From an uncultured Pelagibacteraceae bacterium (GTDB lineage Bacteria; Pseudomonadota; Alphaproteobacteria; Pelagibacterales; Pelagibacteraceae), in the NCBI GenBank assembly GCA_902603555.1, contig CACKVD010000001.1, forward strand, positions 1 to 64,000: 64,000 nt of DNA, written 5' to 3'. Below are positions 9,096 to 17,661 of this stretch, piece by piece (position 1 is the stretch's first letter; the number at the start of each line of letters is the position of its first letter). Under the pieces are notes generated by a model. It was given only the letters and a program-made list of their open reading frames with translations. It did not search any database and was not told where the DNA came from. Made by a program: the position numbers and the translations under genes.

Positions 9096-9485
9096 ATGAA
9101 TAAAATTATTGTAGAAGTTTCGATTGGAGAACTTTTAGACAAAATTTCAATTTTAGAGATTAAATTAGAAAAAATAAAAGATCCTGAAAAGTTAAAATTT
9201 ATCACTAATGAGCATTCTATCTTAAAAGATCAATTAGAAAAAAATGTTAAATCTGATGATAAACTTAATAAACTATATCAATCACTAAAAGAAATAAACG
9301 CTAAGCTCTGGGTTATAGAAGATGATAAAAGACAATGTGAAAAAGAAAAAGATTTTGGAGAAAAATTTATTAAACTTTCAAGAGATGTTCATTTTTTAAA
9401 TGATGATCGCGCAAAAATTAAATTAGAGATAAATAATTATACAGGATCGTTAATCAAAGAAATTAAAGAGTACACCAATTATTAA
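9096..9485 (+). CDS. DUF6165-type protein, function unknown
   Basis: A 129-residue, highly charged, mostly alpha-helical soluble protein. It opens VEVSIGELLDKISILEIKLEKI, followed by regularly spaced Leu/Ile heptads suggesting coiled coil, a LWVIEDDKRQCEKEKDFGEKFI segment and a C-terminal VHFLNDDRAKIKLEINNYTGS. This pattern matches my memory of the DUF6165 family, often found beside glycosyltransferase genes as here. No catalytic motif is apparent. Its stop is immediately followed by the start of the M24-like gene, so they are probably co-transcribed. Confidence 0.72.
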   Translation: MNKIIVEVSIGELLDKISILEIKLEKIKDPEKLKFITNEHSILKDQLEKNVKSDDKLNKLYQSLKEINAKLWVIEDDKRQCEKEKDFGEKFIKLSRDVHFLNDDRAKIKLEINNYTGSLIKEIKEYTNY

Positions 9486-10637
9486 ATGGGACTTCATTTT
9501 TCAGAGGAAGAATTTAAAACTAGAAAATCTAAAGTTTTAAATTCAATGAAAGGGCAAAATATAGATGCACTTTTAATGTTTAGACAAGAATCAATGTATT
9601 GGCTGACTGGCTTTGATACATTTGGATACGTTTTTTTTCAAACATTGATTTTGGATAAAAATGGAAACACAGTTTTACTTACAAGAGCTCCTGATTTAAG
9701 ACAGGCCCAAAACACATCAAATATTGAAGATATCAGAATTTGGGTTGATAAAGATGGATCAAACCCAACTGATGATCTTAAAGTTATTTTAGATGAGTTA
9801 AATCTCAAAGGAAAAAAGTTAGGTGTAGAGTATGAAGCTTATGGAATGACCGGACGTAATGCCTTAAAATTAAATAAATCTCTAGAAAATTATTGTAATG
9901 TTGAAGATCAATCAGAATTGATAACAAAAATCAGAGTTATTAAGTCTCAAGAGGAAATAATTTATATTAAAAAAGCCGCTGAACTTGCAGATAAAGCTTT
10001 GGACGAGGTTTGGAAACATGCAAAAGCTGGAGTAAATGAGTCTAAGATATTAGCTGAAATGAATAGAGTTATATTTGAAGGAGGTGGAGATTATCCTGCT
10101 AATGAATTTATTATTGGTTCAGGAAAAAATGCACTACTTTGTCGTTATCAAGCAGAAAAACAAATTTTAAATAGTCAAGATCAATTAACTGTAGAATGGG
10201 CTGGAACTTACAGACATTATCATTCAGCAATGTTTAGAACTATTCCGATTGGTAAAGCAGATCCTAAACATTTTAAGATGCATGAAGCTTGTATTGAGGC
10301 GTTAAAGGGTTGTGAAAATAATCTAAAACCAGGGCATAAAATTGGAGAAGTTTTTGATGCTCATGCAAAAACATTTGATAGTCTTGGATATAATAAATCA
10401 AGAATGAATGCTTGTGGCTATTCATTAGGTTCAACTTTTTCTCCTAATTGGATGGACTGGCCCATGATTTACACTAATAATCCATATGAAATTAAACCAG
10501 GTAATGTTTTCTTCATTCACATGATACTTATGGATTCAAATAATCAGCTTGCAATGAACTTGGGTGAAACTTATTTAGTGACAGAAAATGGCAATGAAAG
10601 ACTTGGAAAACAAAAACTAGATTTAGTTATTCTTTAA
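9486..10637 (+). CDS. peptidase M24-family protein (creatinase / ectoine-hydrolase-like), metal ligands apparently lost
   Basis: A 383-residue two-domain protein: a creatinase-type N-terminal domain (residues about 10-145, with MYWLTGFDTFGY) and a pita-bread C-terminal domain (about 155-370). The usual five metal ligands of methionine aminopeptidase/prolidase (D, D, H, E, E) look altered. The strand that normally reads DxG-(11)-D reads VEWAGTYRHYHSAMFRT, and the GHGIG-type histidine motif reads GYSLG. Creatinase and the ectoine hydrolase DoeA/EutD are metal-independent members of this fold, so hydrolysis of a non-peptide C-N bond in a compatible solute is more likely than proline peptidase activity. 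The substrate is unproven. Confidence 0.75.
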   Translation: MGLHFSEEEFKTRKSKVLNSMKGQNIDALLMFRQESMYWLTGFDTFGYVFFQTLILDKNGNTVLLTRAPDLRQAQNTSNIEDIRIWVDKDGSNPTDDLKVILDELNLKGKKLGVEYEAYGMTGRNALKLNKSLENYCNVEDQSELITKIRVIKSQEEIIYIKKAAELADKALDEVWKHAKAGVNESKILAEMNRVIFEGGGDYPANEFIIGSGKNALLCRYQAEKQILNSQDQLTVEWAGTYRHYHSAMFRTIPIGKADPKHFKMHEACIEALKGCENNLKPGHKIGEVFDAHAKTFDSLGYNKSRMNACGYSLGSTFSPNWMDWPMIYTNNPYEIKPGNVFFIHMILMDSNNQLAMNLGETYLVTENGNERLGKQKLDLVIL

Positions 10638-10690
10638 AAATTCAAACTATTTTTCTTAAAATTAAATAACATTATTGGATCATTTTCTGT

Positions 10691-11275
10691 TCACTGAATT
10701 AATAGTTTTTCAATTCCATTAGAGTATTTAGAAAATCTAGTTCTTGGATAAGGAAAATCAGTCATTAACTCATTTAAACTTTTTTTTATAGTAGCTTTTA
10801 ATTCAATTATAGGATGTTTTTCTGAACCTAAAAATTTATTATGATATGAAAAATATTTTATTTTATGATCAATTGTAATTCTAAAATCTTTGAAACTAAA
10901 ATATTCTCTTTCATATTTGACAAATAAAACAGGTTTACATGAACCATACATTTCGTCAAATAAACCAATTTTTTTTATTTCAGAATTTCTTTCTTCTTTA
11001 ATTTGGTTACTAGTTTTAAATCTTCCTTCTGTACTAGATATTTTAACTTCTTGAAAATAATTTCCATCTTTGTAATTTCTAATACGAATCTTTTTTCTTG
11101 GAAGAGATCCTTCAATAGAATCTCGATACATTTGATAATTAGAATTATCTAAATATAAACTTTCAATCTTTCTTTTAGGAAATAAAATTTTTGCTCCTTT
11201 TAAAAATAAAGAATCTTTAAACTCAATTAATCTTGAAGAATTTATTGTAAATTTTTCTTCTGTTCTATAAGACAT
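10691..11275 (-). CDS. VTC-domain protein (polyphosphate-polymerase-like)
   Basis: A 194-residue protein with the VTC tunnel-domain strand order: YRTEEKFTI, SLYLDNSNYQMYRDS, LPRKKIRIRNY, YFQEVKISSTEGRFKTS, FVKYEREYF, FRITIDHKI and PIIELKATI. The alternating Lys/Arg/Glu residues on these strands line the tunnel in eukaryotic Vtc4, which makes polyphosphate. It is shorter than typical bacterial members. Its start overlaps by one base the stop of the CotH-like gene upstream on the same strand, and a DUF4956 membrane protein comes before that. This three-gene set is a recurring bacterial combination. Confidence 0.82.
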   Translation of the reverse strand: MSYRTEEKFTINSSRLIEFKDSLFLKGAKILFPKRKIESLYLDNSNYQMYRDSIEGSLPRKKIRIRNYKDGNYFQEVKISSTEGRFKTSNQIKEERNSEIKKIGLFDEMYGSCKPVLFVKYEREYFSFKDFRITIDHKIKYFSYHNKFLGSEKHPIIELKATIKKSLNELMTDFPYPRTRFSKYSNGIEKLLIQ

Positions 11276-13614
11276 TATAAAAAATTTATAAATGAACCTT
11301 TTTCAATGTGAATTCTTTCTTTTTCACAATTATGTTTTTTGATATTAATTGTCCCACCATAAAATTCTTGTTTTTTTCTTTTTACCTCTAAACATATTTC
11401 AGTATTTTTCATAACTGCATTGTCTAAATTTGTCACTGAGCTATCTTTTGAGGAAATTCCAATGTGTGTTTTTGATACATCTAACTCTTTAATGTAAGCA
11501 TCTGATTTTTCACCGATAGAAAATCCTTTGTCAGAACATTTTTCTACCTTTGCTTCTATTATTCTATAATTACCCCATGAAAAATCAGCACAATCATTAC
11601 CAGCGTCATTAATGAAAATACTATTAATTGTTAAATTTGAAAAATCCACATCCAACCCGTCTTGAAGAGCTTCATTAACAAAAATTGTATTAATATCACC
11701 ACTCGATTTAATTAAATTCAATGTATCTTCGCAATTTCCCGCTTCAGCATAAATTTTTACATTGTCTAAACTTGTATTTAAAAAAGTTAAACAACCTGTT
11801 AGTTGATTCTGATCAAATGGAAAGCTCACAAGATTATTTATTTCGTTTAATTTTCTTTTATAACCATGGAAATTAATTCTTAAATCCTTAATTTTTCCAT
11901 CTGAAAAATATGCTCTTGATTCTGGGTGATCTTGATAAATGTTTAAGATTTTTTCTTCTTTTAAATAATCTATTGTAATACCTTTTTTATAAAAGAAATT
12001 TGAATTATCAATTTTTAAAAAATTGTATTCTTTATAATTTTTTTTTGTAATTCCTTTATTATCTATTAGTTCATCAAGAATTTCTTTGTCACCAATATAT
12101 TGAAAAATATCTTTGTTTTTAATTAGGCTACCTTCTAACAAATCCCTTATTTCTTTATTGTCAAATTTTATTTTTTTACATTGTTTAATAAAATTGAATT
12201 TGAAATTTTGATTTAAATTACAAACTAAAAAATGATTCTTATTTTTAAAGACCATTTTAATTGAATCATAGTCTGTTTTTGTCTGAGATAAATTTTTTAC
12301 ATAATTTAAAAAAATATTTGAAACAGATATATTTTTTGATGAACTGGCCATATGGTTTAATTTATAAATTTCTTCAATATTGGACTCGATTTTTTTTAAT
12401 AAATTATTGTATTCAAAGTTTGATAACTCACTTCCTGATTTTTTAAGTTCTCTAAATAATCTACTTTTGTCTAAATTTAGAAACTTTGATTTAATTTTTT
12501 TGATATCATTTAGAGATAGTTTCCGGCTTAAATTTGAATGATTATTAAAATGTGATTGGAAGTTTTGAATAGCCTTAAATATTGAAATATCACCATCGTA
12601 ATATATGGGCTCAAAGCTATTTTTTACAGAACTCCAATAAAATTTTCTATTATGTGGAGATAAGCCGTGAGTTGCTCCGACAGAATACATCAAAAGGTCA
12701 AATGACTCCAAATTGGAAATCATTTCTTTTTTTTTATTTCCTAATAAAAAATTATTTAAATCATAATGAGTACTATTAATAGTTTTGGGATATTTTATTT
12801 TATTAATAAAGTTTAAGTATATTACATTTAAATTAGTTAATGCTTCATTTGCAATAATAAGATGATTTTTACTTTTCACTGACCATTTAGAATTAGTTTG
12901 TTTTGCAAGCTGATTTTTAATGGCAGCATTTCCATATTTATTATTCTGTTCTAAATAAGACCACATATATCTCTCATCACCCTCTAGAATAGGTCCCTCT
13001 ACTCTTTTATTGAATTCTAACATTTCTTTATTTATTTTTTCTTGAAATAACATTCTTGTATTTTGATTATTAAGATTAACGTTAACAAAAAAAGTTCTTG
13101 GGGCTAAAAAATTTAAACTAGTGAGAATTTTTGTAAATAATAATTCCTGCTCAGGATTTTTCCTAGTATTAGGGATTAACAATTTAAATTTAGTTATACC
13201 ATTTATATTTCCTTCTGTTAATTTTATGTCAACACTTTGGACGATGTTCCCTCGTGACATATAAATATGATCTTTCCAATCACCACTTTGTCTAATTATT
13301 GAATTAAATTTACATTTTACATTATTTGGGAAAATAACCTCTATTGTAGATTTAAATCTTTTTTTATTTTTTTCTAAAATTATATCGCGATATGGATATC
13401 CGCGCTCATCAGATAGGATTTGTAAATTATTCATGCTCCAAAGTTTATAGTTTAAGATTTTTATATTCATTTTTGATGGTTTTGATGAATAAATTGAACT
13501 AATCTCATTTTGACTTAGATTTTCATCACAAAAAGGTTCAGTGGCCGAATGCACAAAACTGTGAAAGAAAAAGTTTAAAATTACTAAGATTATACAACTA
13601 TTTTTTTTACGCAT
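11275..13614 (-). CDS. secreted CotH-like kinase-fold protein with C-terminal beta-helix
   Basis: A 779-residue protein with a signal peptide (residues 1-23, cleaved near SA-TE). Residues about 95-350 resemble the CotH kinase fold: RMLFQEKINKEMLEF with Glu192 corresponds to the Glu-containing strand, and PHNRKFYWSS (321-322 HN) followed by PIYYDGDISIF with Asp340/Asp342 corresponds to the CotH catalytic NYYlY...PWDlD region. Residues about 580-760 form short repeated strand turns (KIYAEAGNCEDTLN, FVNEALQDGLDVDF, FINDAGNDCADFSW, VEKCSDKGFSIG) typical of a right-handed parallel beta-helix. It is therefore perhaps an exported protein or polysaccharide-modifying kinase. It overlaps the DUF4956 gene by 8 bases. 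Confidence 0.7.
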   Translation of the reverse strand: MRKKNSCIILVILNFFFHSFVHSATEPFCDENLSQNEISSIYSSKPSKMNIKILNYKLWSMNNLQILSDERGYPYRDIILEKNKKRFKSTIEVIFPNNVKCKFNSIIRQSGDWKDHIYMSRGNIVQSVDIKLTEGNINGITKFKLLIPNTRKNPEQELLFTKILTSLNFLAPRTFFVNVNLNNQNTRMLFQEKINKEMLEFNKRVEGPILEGDERYMWSYLEQNNKYGNAAIKNQLAKQTNSKWSVKSKNHLIIANEALTNLNVIYLNFINKIKYPKTINSTHYDLNNFLLGNKKKEMISNLESFDLLMYSVGATHGLSPHNRKFYWSSVKNSFEPIYYDGDISIFKAIQNFQSHFNNHSNLSRKLSLNDIKKIKSKFLNLDKSRLFRELKKSGSELSNFEYNNLLKKIESNIEEIYKLNHMASSSKNISVSNIFLNYVKNLSQTKTDYDSIKMVFKNKNHFLVCNLNQNFKFNFIKQCKKIKFDNKEIRDLLEGSLIKNKDIFQYIGDKEILDELIDNKGITKKNYKEYNFLKIDNSNFFYKKGITIDYLKEEKILNIYQDHPESRAYFSDGKIKDLRINFHGYKRKLNEINNLVSFPFDQNQLTGCLTFLNTSLDNVKIYAEAGNCEDTLNLIKSSGDINTIFVNEALQDGLDVDFSNLTINSIFINDAGNDCADFSWGNYRIIEAKVEKCSDKGFSIGEKSDAYIKELDVSKTHIGISSKDSSVTNLDNAVMKNTEICLEVKRKKQEFYGGTINIKKHNCEKERIHIEKGSFINFL

Positions 13615-14260
13615 AGCTTATATCAATTTTAGTAATCTCCTTATTTAATTTAATATCTTCTTTAAAAATATTAAGTTCTTTTTCACTTTCAAAAGCTAAT
13701 CTATAAATTATTACTTTTTCTTCTTTAAGGTAAATTATATTTTTGATATTTTTATTATTTTCAATACTTTCAATTATTGATTTGGAAGAAATTTCAATAA
13801 TATTTAATGCGATGCCTTCATTAAAAGATACATTGTAAAAAGATTTATTAATTATTTTTTTAGAAATATAATGACCTAATTTTATCAATATAACTATAAA
13901 CACACAAACAGTAACTAACAGTATTGAATATTTTATTTTTACTCCAGCTGATATACCAATAGTTATAAGTACAAAAAACATTACTAGTTCCAATGCGCTT
14001 TTAACTGGATTTCTAAAACGAACAATTGATAGTGCTCCTACCATCCCTAATGAAAGTGCAATATTTCCACTTATTGTTATTACAATTACATATGTTGCAA
14101 CTGGCAAAATTAAAAAAGTTACAGTTTGTTGGTAGGTTTTAACCCAGTTTTGTCCAGTTAAAGATAAAGAAAATCTTAAAATTAAACCTGCAGAGAGTAA
14201 AAATATTACATCTATAAAAACTTTAAGATTATTGCTTGCATCATTGAATATAAAATCCAT
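13607..14260 (-). CDS. DUF4956-family membrane protein
   Basis: A 217-residue protein with about four N-terminal membrane helices (residues 10-130) and a C-terminal cytoplasmic alpha/beta domain rich in Ile, Lys and Asn. The diagnostic segment is GMVGALSIVRFRNPVKSALELVMFF (about 80-104), the conserved charged motif between helices in DUF4956. It is the first gene of the DUF4956-CotH-VTC unit. By analogy it may couple a membrane step to the VTC tunnel protein. No direct biochemical function is established to my knowledge. Confidence 0.82.
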   Translation of the reverse strand: MDFIFNDASNNLKVFIDVIFLLSAGLILRFSLSLTGQNWVKTYQQTVTFLILPVATYVIVITISGNIALSLGMVGALSIVRFRNPVKSALELVMFFVLITIGISAGVKIKYSILLVTVCVFIVILIKLGHYISKKIINKSFYNVSFNEGIALNIIEISSKSIIESIENNKNIKNIIYLKEEKVIIYRLAFESEKELNIFKEDIKLNKEITKIDISYA

Positions 14261-14309
14261 TCTTAAAACTTATAATCAAAAAAACTCAATGTCTATTTTT
14301 AATTTATCT

Positions 14310-14987
14310 TTAAGAATTAAAACTATATTTTTTTTCTAAAAATTTAATAATATTGTGTATTATAAAAGTCATAAATAGATATATTCCACCTGCTACTATG
14401 AAGACTTCCACTGGTCTAAAAGTAGTGGAAATTATATATTTTGCAACACCAGTTAAATCCATTAATGTAACTGTGCTAGCTAAAGAAGTCCCCTTCATCA
14501 TTAAAATTATTTCATTACCGTAAGCTGGGAGAGATTGCCTTATAGCGATTGGAATTTGAATTTTATAAAAAATAATTTTATTTGGTATACCTAAACTTTT
14601 TCCAGCTTCAATAATACCTGGCTTAATTGTTTGAAATGCTGATCTAAGTATTTCAGAAGTGTAAGCTCCTGTGTTTAATGCAAAAGCAATAATTGCACAC
14701 CAGTAAGGTTCTTTAAGAATAGTCCATAAAAAAGTTGTTCTTAAATATTCAATTTGACCCAAACCAAAATAAATAATGAATATTTGAACTAATAATGGTG
14801 TACCTCTAAACAAATAAGAATACCCATATGCAAATCTATTTATAAATATATTTTTGTTTAATCTTAAAATTGCAAATAATAATCCAATAAACAAACCAAT
14901 TATCAAAGAAACTGATAAAAGTTTTAAAGTTATAGCTGCTGCATTTAGTAATTTAGGTAAACTATTAATCATTAATTCAAAGTCCAC
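14310..14987 (-). CDS. polar amino-acid ABC transporter permease (HisM type)
   Basis: A 225-residue inner-membrane protein with five or six helices and the cytoplasmic EAA loop EAGKSLGIPNKIIFYKIQIPIAIRQSLPAYGNE that docks on the ATPase. It also has the GTPLLVQIFIIYFGLG motif of the HisM/GlnP family. It pairs with the HisQ-type permease whose coding region it overlaps by one base, and with the binding protein further upstream. No ATP-binding subunit gene accompanies the set in this window. Confidence 0.9.
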   Translation of the reverse strand: MDFELMINSLPKLLNAAAITLKLLSVSLIIGLFIGLLFAILRLNKNIFINRFAYGYSYLFRGTPLLVQIFIIYFGLGQIEYLRTTFLWTILKEPYWCAIIAFALNTGAYTSEILRSAFQTIKPGIIEAGKSLGIPNKIIFYKIQIPIAIRQSLPAYGNEIILMMKGTSLASTVTLMDLTGVAKYIISTTFRPVEVFIVAGGIYLFMTFIIHNIIKFLEKKYSFNS

Positions 14988-15679
14988 TAATACCCCCTGC
15001 TATATTTTGCTTCTAATCTATTAATTAACTTCATACTCAAAAATGTAAGCAACAAATACAAAACAGCTGCAAAGGAGTAAAAAAATAATGGATCTCTTGT
15101 AGATCCTGCAGCAACATAAGATTGTCTCATAATTTCAACTAAACCAGTGACTGAAATTAAAGAGGTATCTTTAAGGGTTATCTGCCAAACATTGCTCAAA
15201 TTTGGTAAAGCTAATCTCAAAGTTTGAGGAAGAATGACTTTAAAAAATTTACCAAATTTTCCTAATCCTAAAACATTGGCAGCTTCAAATTGACCTTTAT
15301 CAATTGATTGTATGGCCCCTCTAAAAACTTCTGTTGAATATGCTCCTGAAATTATTCCAATTGAAAATGCACCAGTTATAAAAGCATTTATTTCAATATA
15401 TTCACCATACCCAAATATAGATGCAACAAACATTACCGCAGCACTTCCACCAAAAAAGAATAAGTAAATAACGAGTAATTCTGGAACTCCTCGAATTATA
15501 GTGGTGTATGTATTTGCTACTAAATTTAAAAATTTATTTTTTGATAATTTAAGAGGTGTAAATATTAAAGCGAAAAAAAAACCAATTAGCATTGCTGTAA
15601 TAGCAACAGCAATTGTCATTAGGGTTGCGTAAAATAACTCGTCACCCCAACCAGTATCTCCAAATGTTAGAAGTTCCAT
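14987..15679 (-). CDS. polar amino-acid ABC transporter permease (HisQ type)
   Basis: A 230-residue permease of the HisQ/OccQ branch: RGVPELLVIYLFFFGG (about residues 63-78), then a membrane segment and the EAA loop EAANVLGLGKFGKFFKVILPQTLRLALPNLSNVW (about 131-164). It should form a heterodimer with the adjacent HisM-type permease. It begins 45 bases downstream of the binding-protein gene and belongs to the same minus-strand operon. Confidence 0.9.
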   Translation of the reverse strand: MELLTFGDTGWGDELFYATLMTIAVAITAMLIGFFFALIFTPLKLSKNKFLNLVANTYTTIIRGVPELLVIYLFFFGGSAAVMFVASIFGYGEYIEINAFITGAFSIGIISGAYSTEVFRGAIQSIDKGQFEAANVLGLGKFGKFFKVILPQTLRLALPNLSNVWQITLKDTSLISVTGLVEIMRQSYVAAGSTRDPLFFYSFAAVLYLLLTFLSMKLINRLEAKYSRGY

Positions 15680-15724
15680 AAAGATTGGCGACTATGAATT
15701 ATAGTCGCCAGATCTAAAATTTAA

Positions 15725-16555
15725 TTACATAGAAGCGTCGAAACCGAACCACTTAGTAGCAATTCTACTAATGTCTCCGTTTTTTCTAGCTTTGTTAATT
15801 GCAGCGTTAAACTTTTTCAAAAGTTCAGTATCATCTTTTCTAATACCTACACCCACACCATTTCCGAATGCACCACCTGAAAAAGTTGGTCCTGTTAATA
15901 CAACAGGTTTACCAGATTTTTCTGCATAATCGCTGAATGCAACAGCTGCAGCTAAAGCAGCATCACATCTTCCTGATGCTAAATCCAAATTAACTTCATC
16001 TTGTGTTTTGTAAGTTCTTACATTTACTTTTCCAACATCACCAGAGTCTAAAAAGTTTTGGTGGATTGTAGCAGTTTGAACACAAACAGTTTTTCCTGCT
16101 AAAGCAGCTGTTAAAGTTTTTAAAGCTTTTTTTGCAGCAGCATTTGGTTTGGTTAGATTAATTCCAGCTGGCGTATCTAAACCCTCTAAACTAGAACCTT
16201 TCATGACTGCTAATGAAGCAACTTCATCTGCATAACCTTGTGAAAAGCTAATTGCTTTTTGTCTTTCAGCAGTGATTGACATTCCTGCCATGATCGCATC
16301 AAATTTTCTCATTATTAATGCTGGTATCATTCCATCCCAGTCTTGTTCAACGATCACACATTGCTCACCAATATATCTGCAAAGCGTATAAGCTAATTCA
16401 ACTTCAAACCCAATTAACTTACCTGAGGCATCTTTTGAATTCCACGGAGGATAAGCGCCTTCAGTTCCAATCTTAATCTTATCAGCGGCATAAACGTTTC
16501 CGATAATAAGTAAAGAAGCTAAAACTGAAAAAATAGTCTTTTTAAGTATATTCAT
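15725..16555 (-). CDS. periplasmic polar/basic amino-acid-binding protein (HisJ/OccT type)
   Basis: A 276-residue periplasmic solute-binding protein (family 3). A Sec signal peptide ends near VYA-AD (residues 1-23). Ligand-binding signatures are IGTEGAYPPWNS, GFEVELAYTLC, EQDWDGMIPALIMRKFDAIMAGMSIT and SGRCDAALA. The pattern DWDGMIPAL...KFDAIMAGMSIT is closest to lysine/arginine/ornithine or octopine/nopaline binders. The start has an excellent ribosome site (AAAGGAG) 6 bases upstream. A possible operator precedes it. The polyamine operon directly upstream makes arginine or ornithine supply attractive, but that is inference. Confidence 0.9.
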   Translation of the reverse strand: MNILKKTIFSVLASLLIIGNVYAADKIKIGTEGAYPPWNSKDASGKLIGFEVELAYTLCRYIGEQCVIVEQDWDGMIPALIMRKFDAIMAGMSITAERQKAISFSQGYADEVASLAVMKGSSLEGLDTPAGINLTKPNAAAKKALKTLTAALAGKTVCVQTATIHQNFLDSGDVGKVNVRTYKTQDEVNLDLASGRCDAALAAAVAFSDYAEKSGKPVVLTGPTFSGGAFGNGVGVGIRKDDTELLKKFNAAINKARKNGDISRIATKWFGFDASM

Positions 16556-16573
16556 TATTTTCTCCTTTAATAA

Positions 16574-16597
16574 TTTTGTGCAAAGTATTTCACAAAA
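16574..16597. promoter_or_regulatory. inverted repeat upstream of the amino-acid-binding-protein gene
   Basis: A 7-bp inverted repeat (TTTTGTG at 16574-16580, CACAAAA at 16591-16597) with a 10-base spacer sits just before the ribosome site of the binding-protein gene and after the stop of the spermidine-synthase fusion. Half-sites one helical turn apart suit a dimeric repressor. No T-run follows, so an intrinsic terminator is less likely. Confidence 0.35.
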
Positions 16598-16619
16598 TAA
16601 AGAATTAAAAAAGAAAAAA

Positions 16620-17660
16620 TTAGTGATTTATTGATGATGAGAAGTTCCAAGAACAATCAAAACTAGGTATGTAAACTCTAGATAAATTAGTATTTCCAAA
16701 ATGATGATTGAACACATTCAGCCAATTTTCAACTTGAAGAGGTTTTTTATCCTGACTACCAACTTGAGTAGTTATTACTCCTTTAGGTTTTAGAATTCTT
16801 ACAAGTGAGTGCATATTTTTTGCAGCTAAATCAATACAAAACTGGTCATCATTTAAATCAACAAATATATGGTCATAAGTGTCGTCACTAACAGTTTTAA
16901 TACTTTCAAAAGCATCACCCCAAACGCACTTTACTGAATTTTTTTCTGTTGCTTTCTTTCCAATATCACCCAAATGTTTTGTACAAACTTCAACCACCTC
17001 AGGATCAAGTTCATACCAATCAACAAAATTAAATTTTTTAGAAATACACTCTCTTGCTACACCACCATCACCACCACCAATGATTGCTGCTCTTTCATTG
17101 TCTTTATTTAATTTTAAACCTGCTCCAACAAAAGTTGAGCTATATAAATGTTCATCTGAAGCAGCTACTTGTATTTCCCCATCGATAAATAATGATTTTC
17201 CAAACTGCTCTAATTCTAAAATTTCTATATGTTGACCAACTTTTGATTTAAAATCTTCTAGCACTTCATTTACAACATATGATTTTTGTAAACCAGGAGA
17301 GCTATAAATATCATGATAAAGAGACCTGGTATCTCTATTAAATTCTTTTTTTACTATTCTTTTATGTTCAAATTCACTTTTAACAATATCTATTGCTATT
17401 GAAGGGCTAATTTTTCCACATGTAAAAAAATCAAAACTTATAATCCCCTTCTCAGGAAAAGTATGAAAGCTTATATGGCTTTCAGCAAGTAAAGCTAAAA
17501 TTGTAAATCCTTGAGGTTCAAATTTATATTTGGAAATATTAAGAATTGTAACGTCTGCAGCTTTAGCAATTTTATTGATAACTCTCTCATAAACTGAAGG
17601 ATCGTATTCCTTGGAAGTTCCAATTATATCTAAAGTAATATGCTCCCCAACTTTTATCAT
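16620..17660 (-). CDS. AdoMet decarboxylase-spermidine synthase fusion (SpeH-SpeE)
   Basis: A 346-residue bifunctional protein. Residues 1-about 115 are a class 1b AdoMet-decarboxylase domain: Ser61 in LLAESHISFHTFPE is the self-cleavage/pyruvoyl residue, His66 and Cys81 (FFTCG) keep the 63/68/83-type spacing of the Thermotoga enzyme. Residues about 125-340 are a spermidine-synthase Rossmann domain with GGGDGG (195-200), the DWYELDP acidic turn and DHIFVDLNDD (catalytic-Asp region). The usual YHEM motif reads LYSS, so the aminopropyl acceptor may differ. The neighbours recycle methylthioadenosine, the by-product. SpeD homologues can have changed into ornithine/arginine decarboxylases, so decarboxylase substrate is not certain. 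Confidence 0.85.
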   Translation of the reverse strand: MIKVGEHITLDIIGTSKEYDPSVYERVINKIAKAADVTILNISKYKFEPQGFTILALLAESHISFHTFPEKGIISFDFFTCGKISPSIAIDIVKSEFEHKRIVKKEFNRDTRSLYHDIYSSPGLQKSYVVNEVLEDFKSKVGQHIEILELEQFGKSLFIDGEIQVAASDEHLYSSTFVGAGLKLNKDNERAAIIGGGDGGVARECISKKFNFVDWYELDPEVVEVCTKHLGDIGKKATEKNSVKCVWGDAFESIKTVSDDTYDHIFVDLNDDQFCIDLAAKNMHSLVRILKPKGVITTQVGSQDKKPLQVENWLNVFNHHFGNTNLSRVYIPSFDCSWNFSSSINH

Positions 17661-17661
17661 C

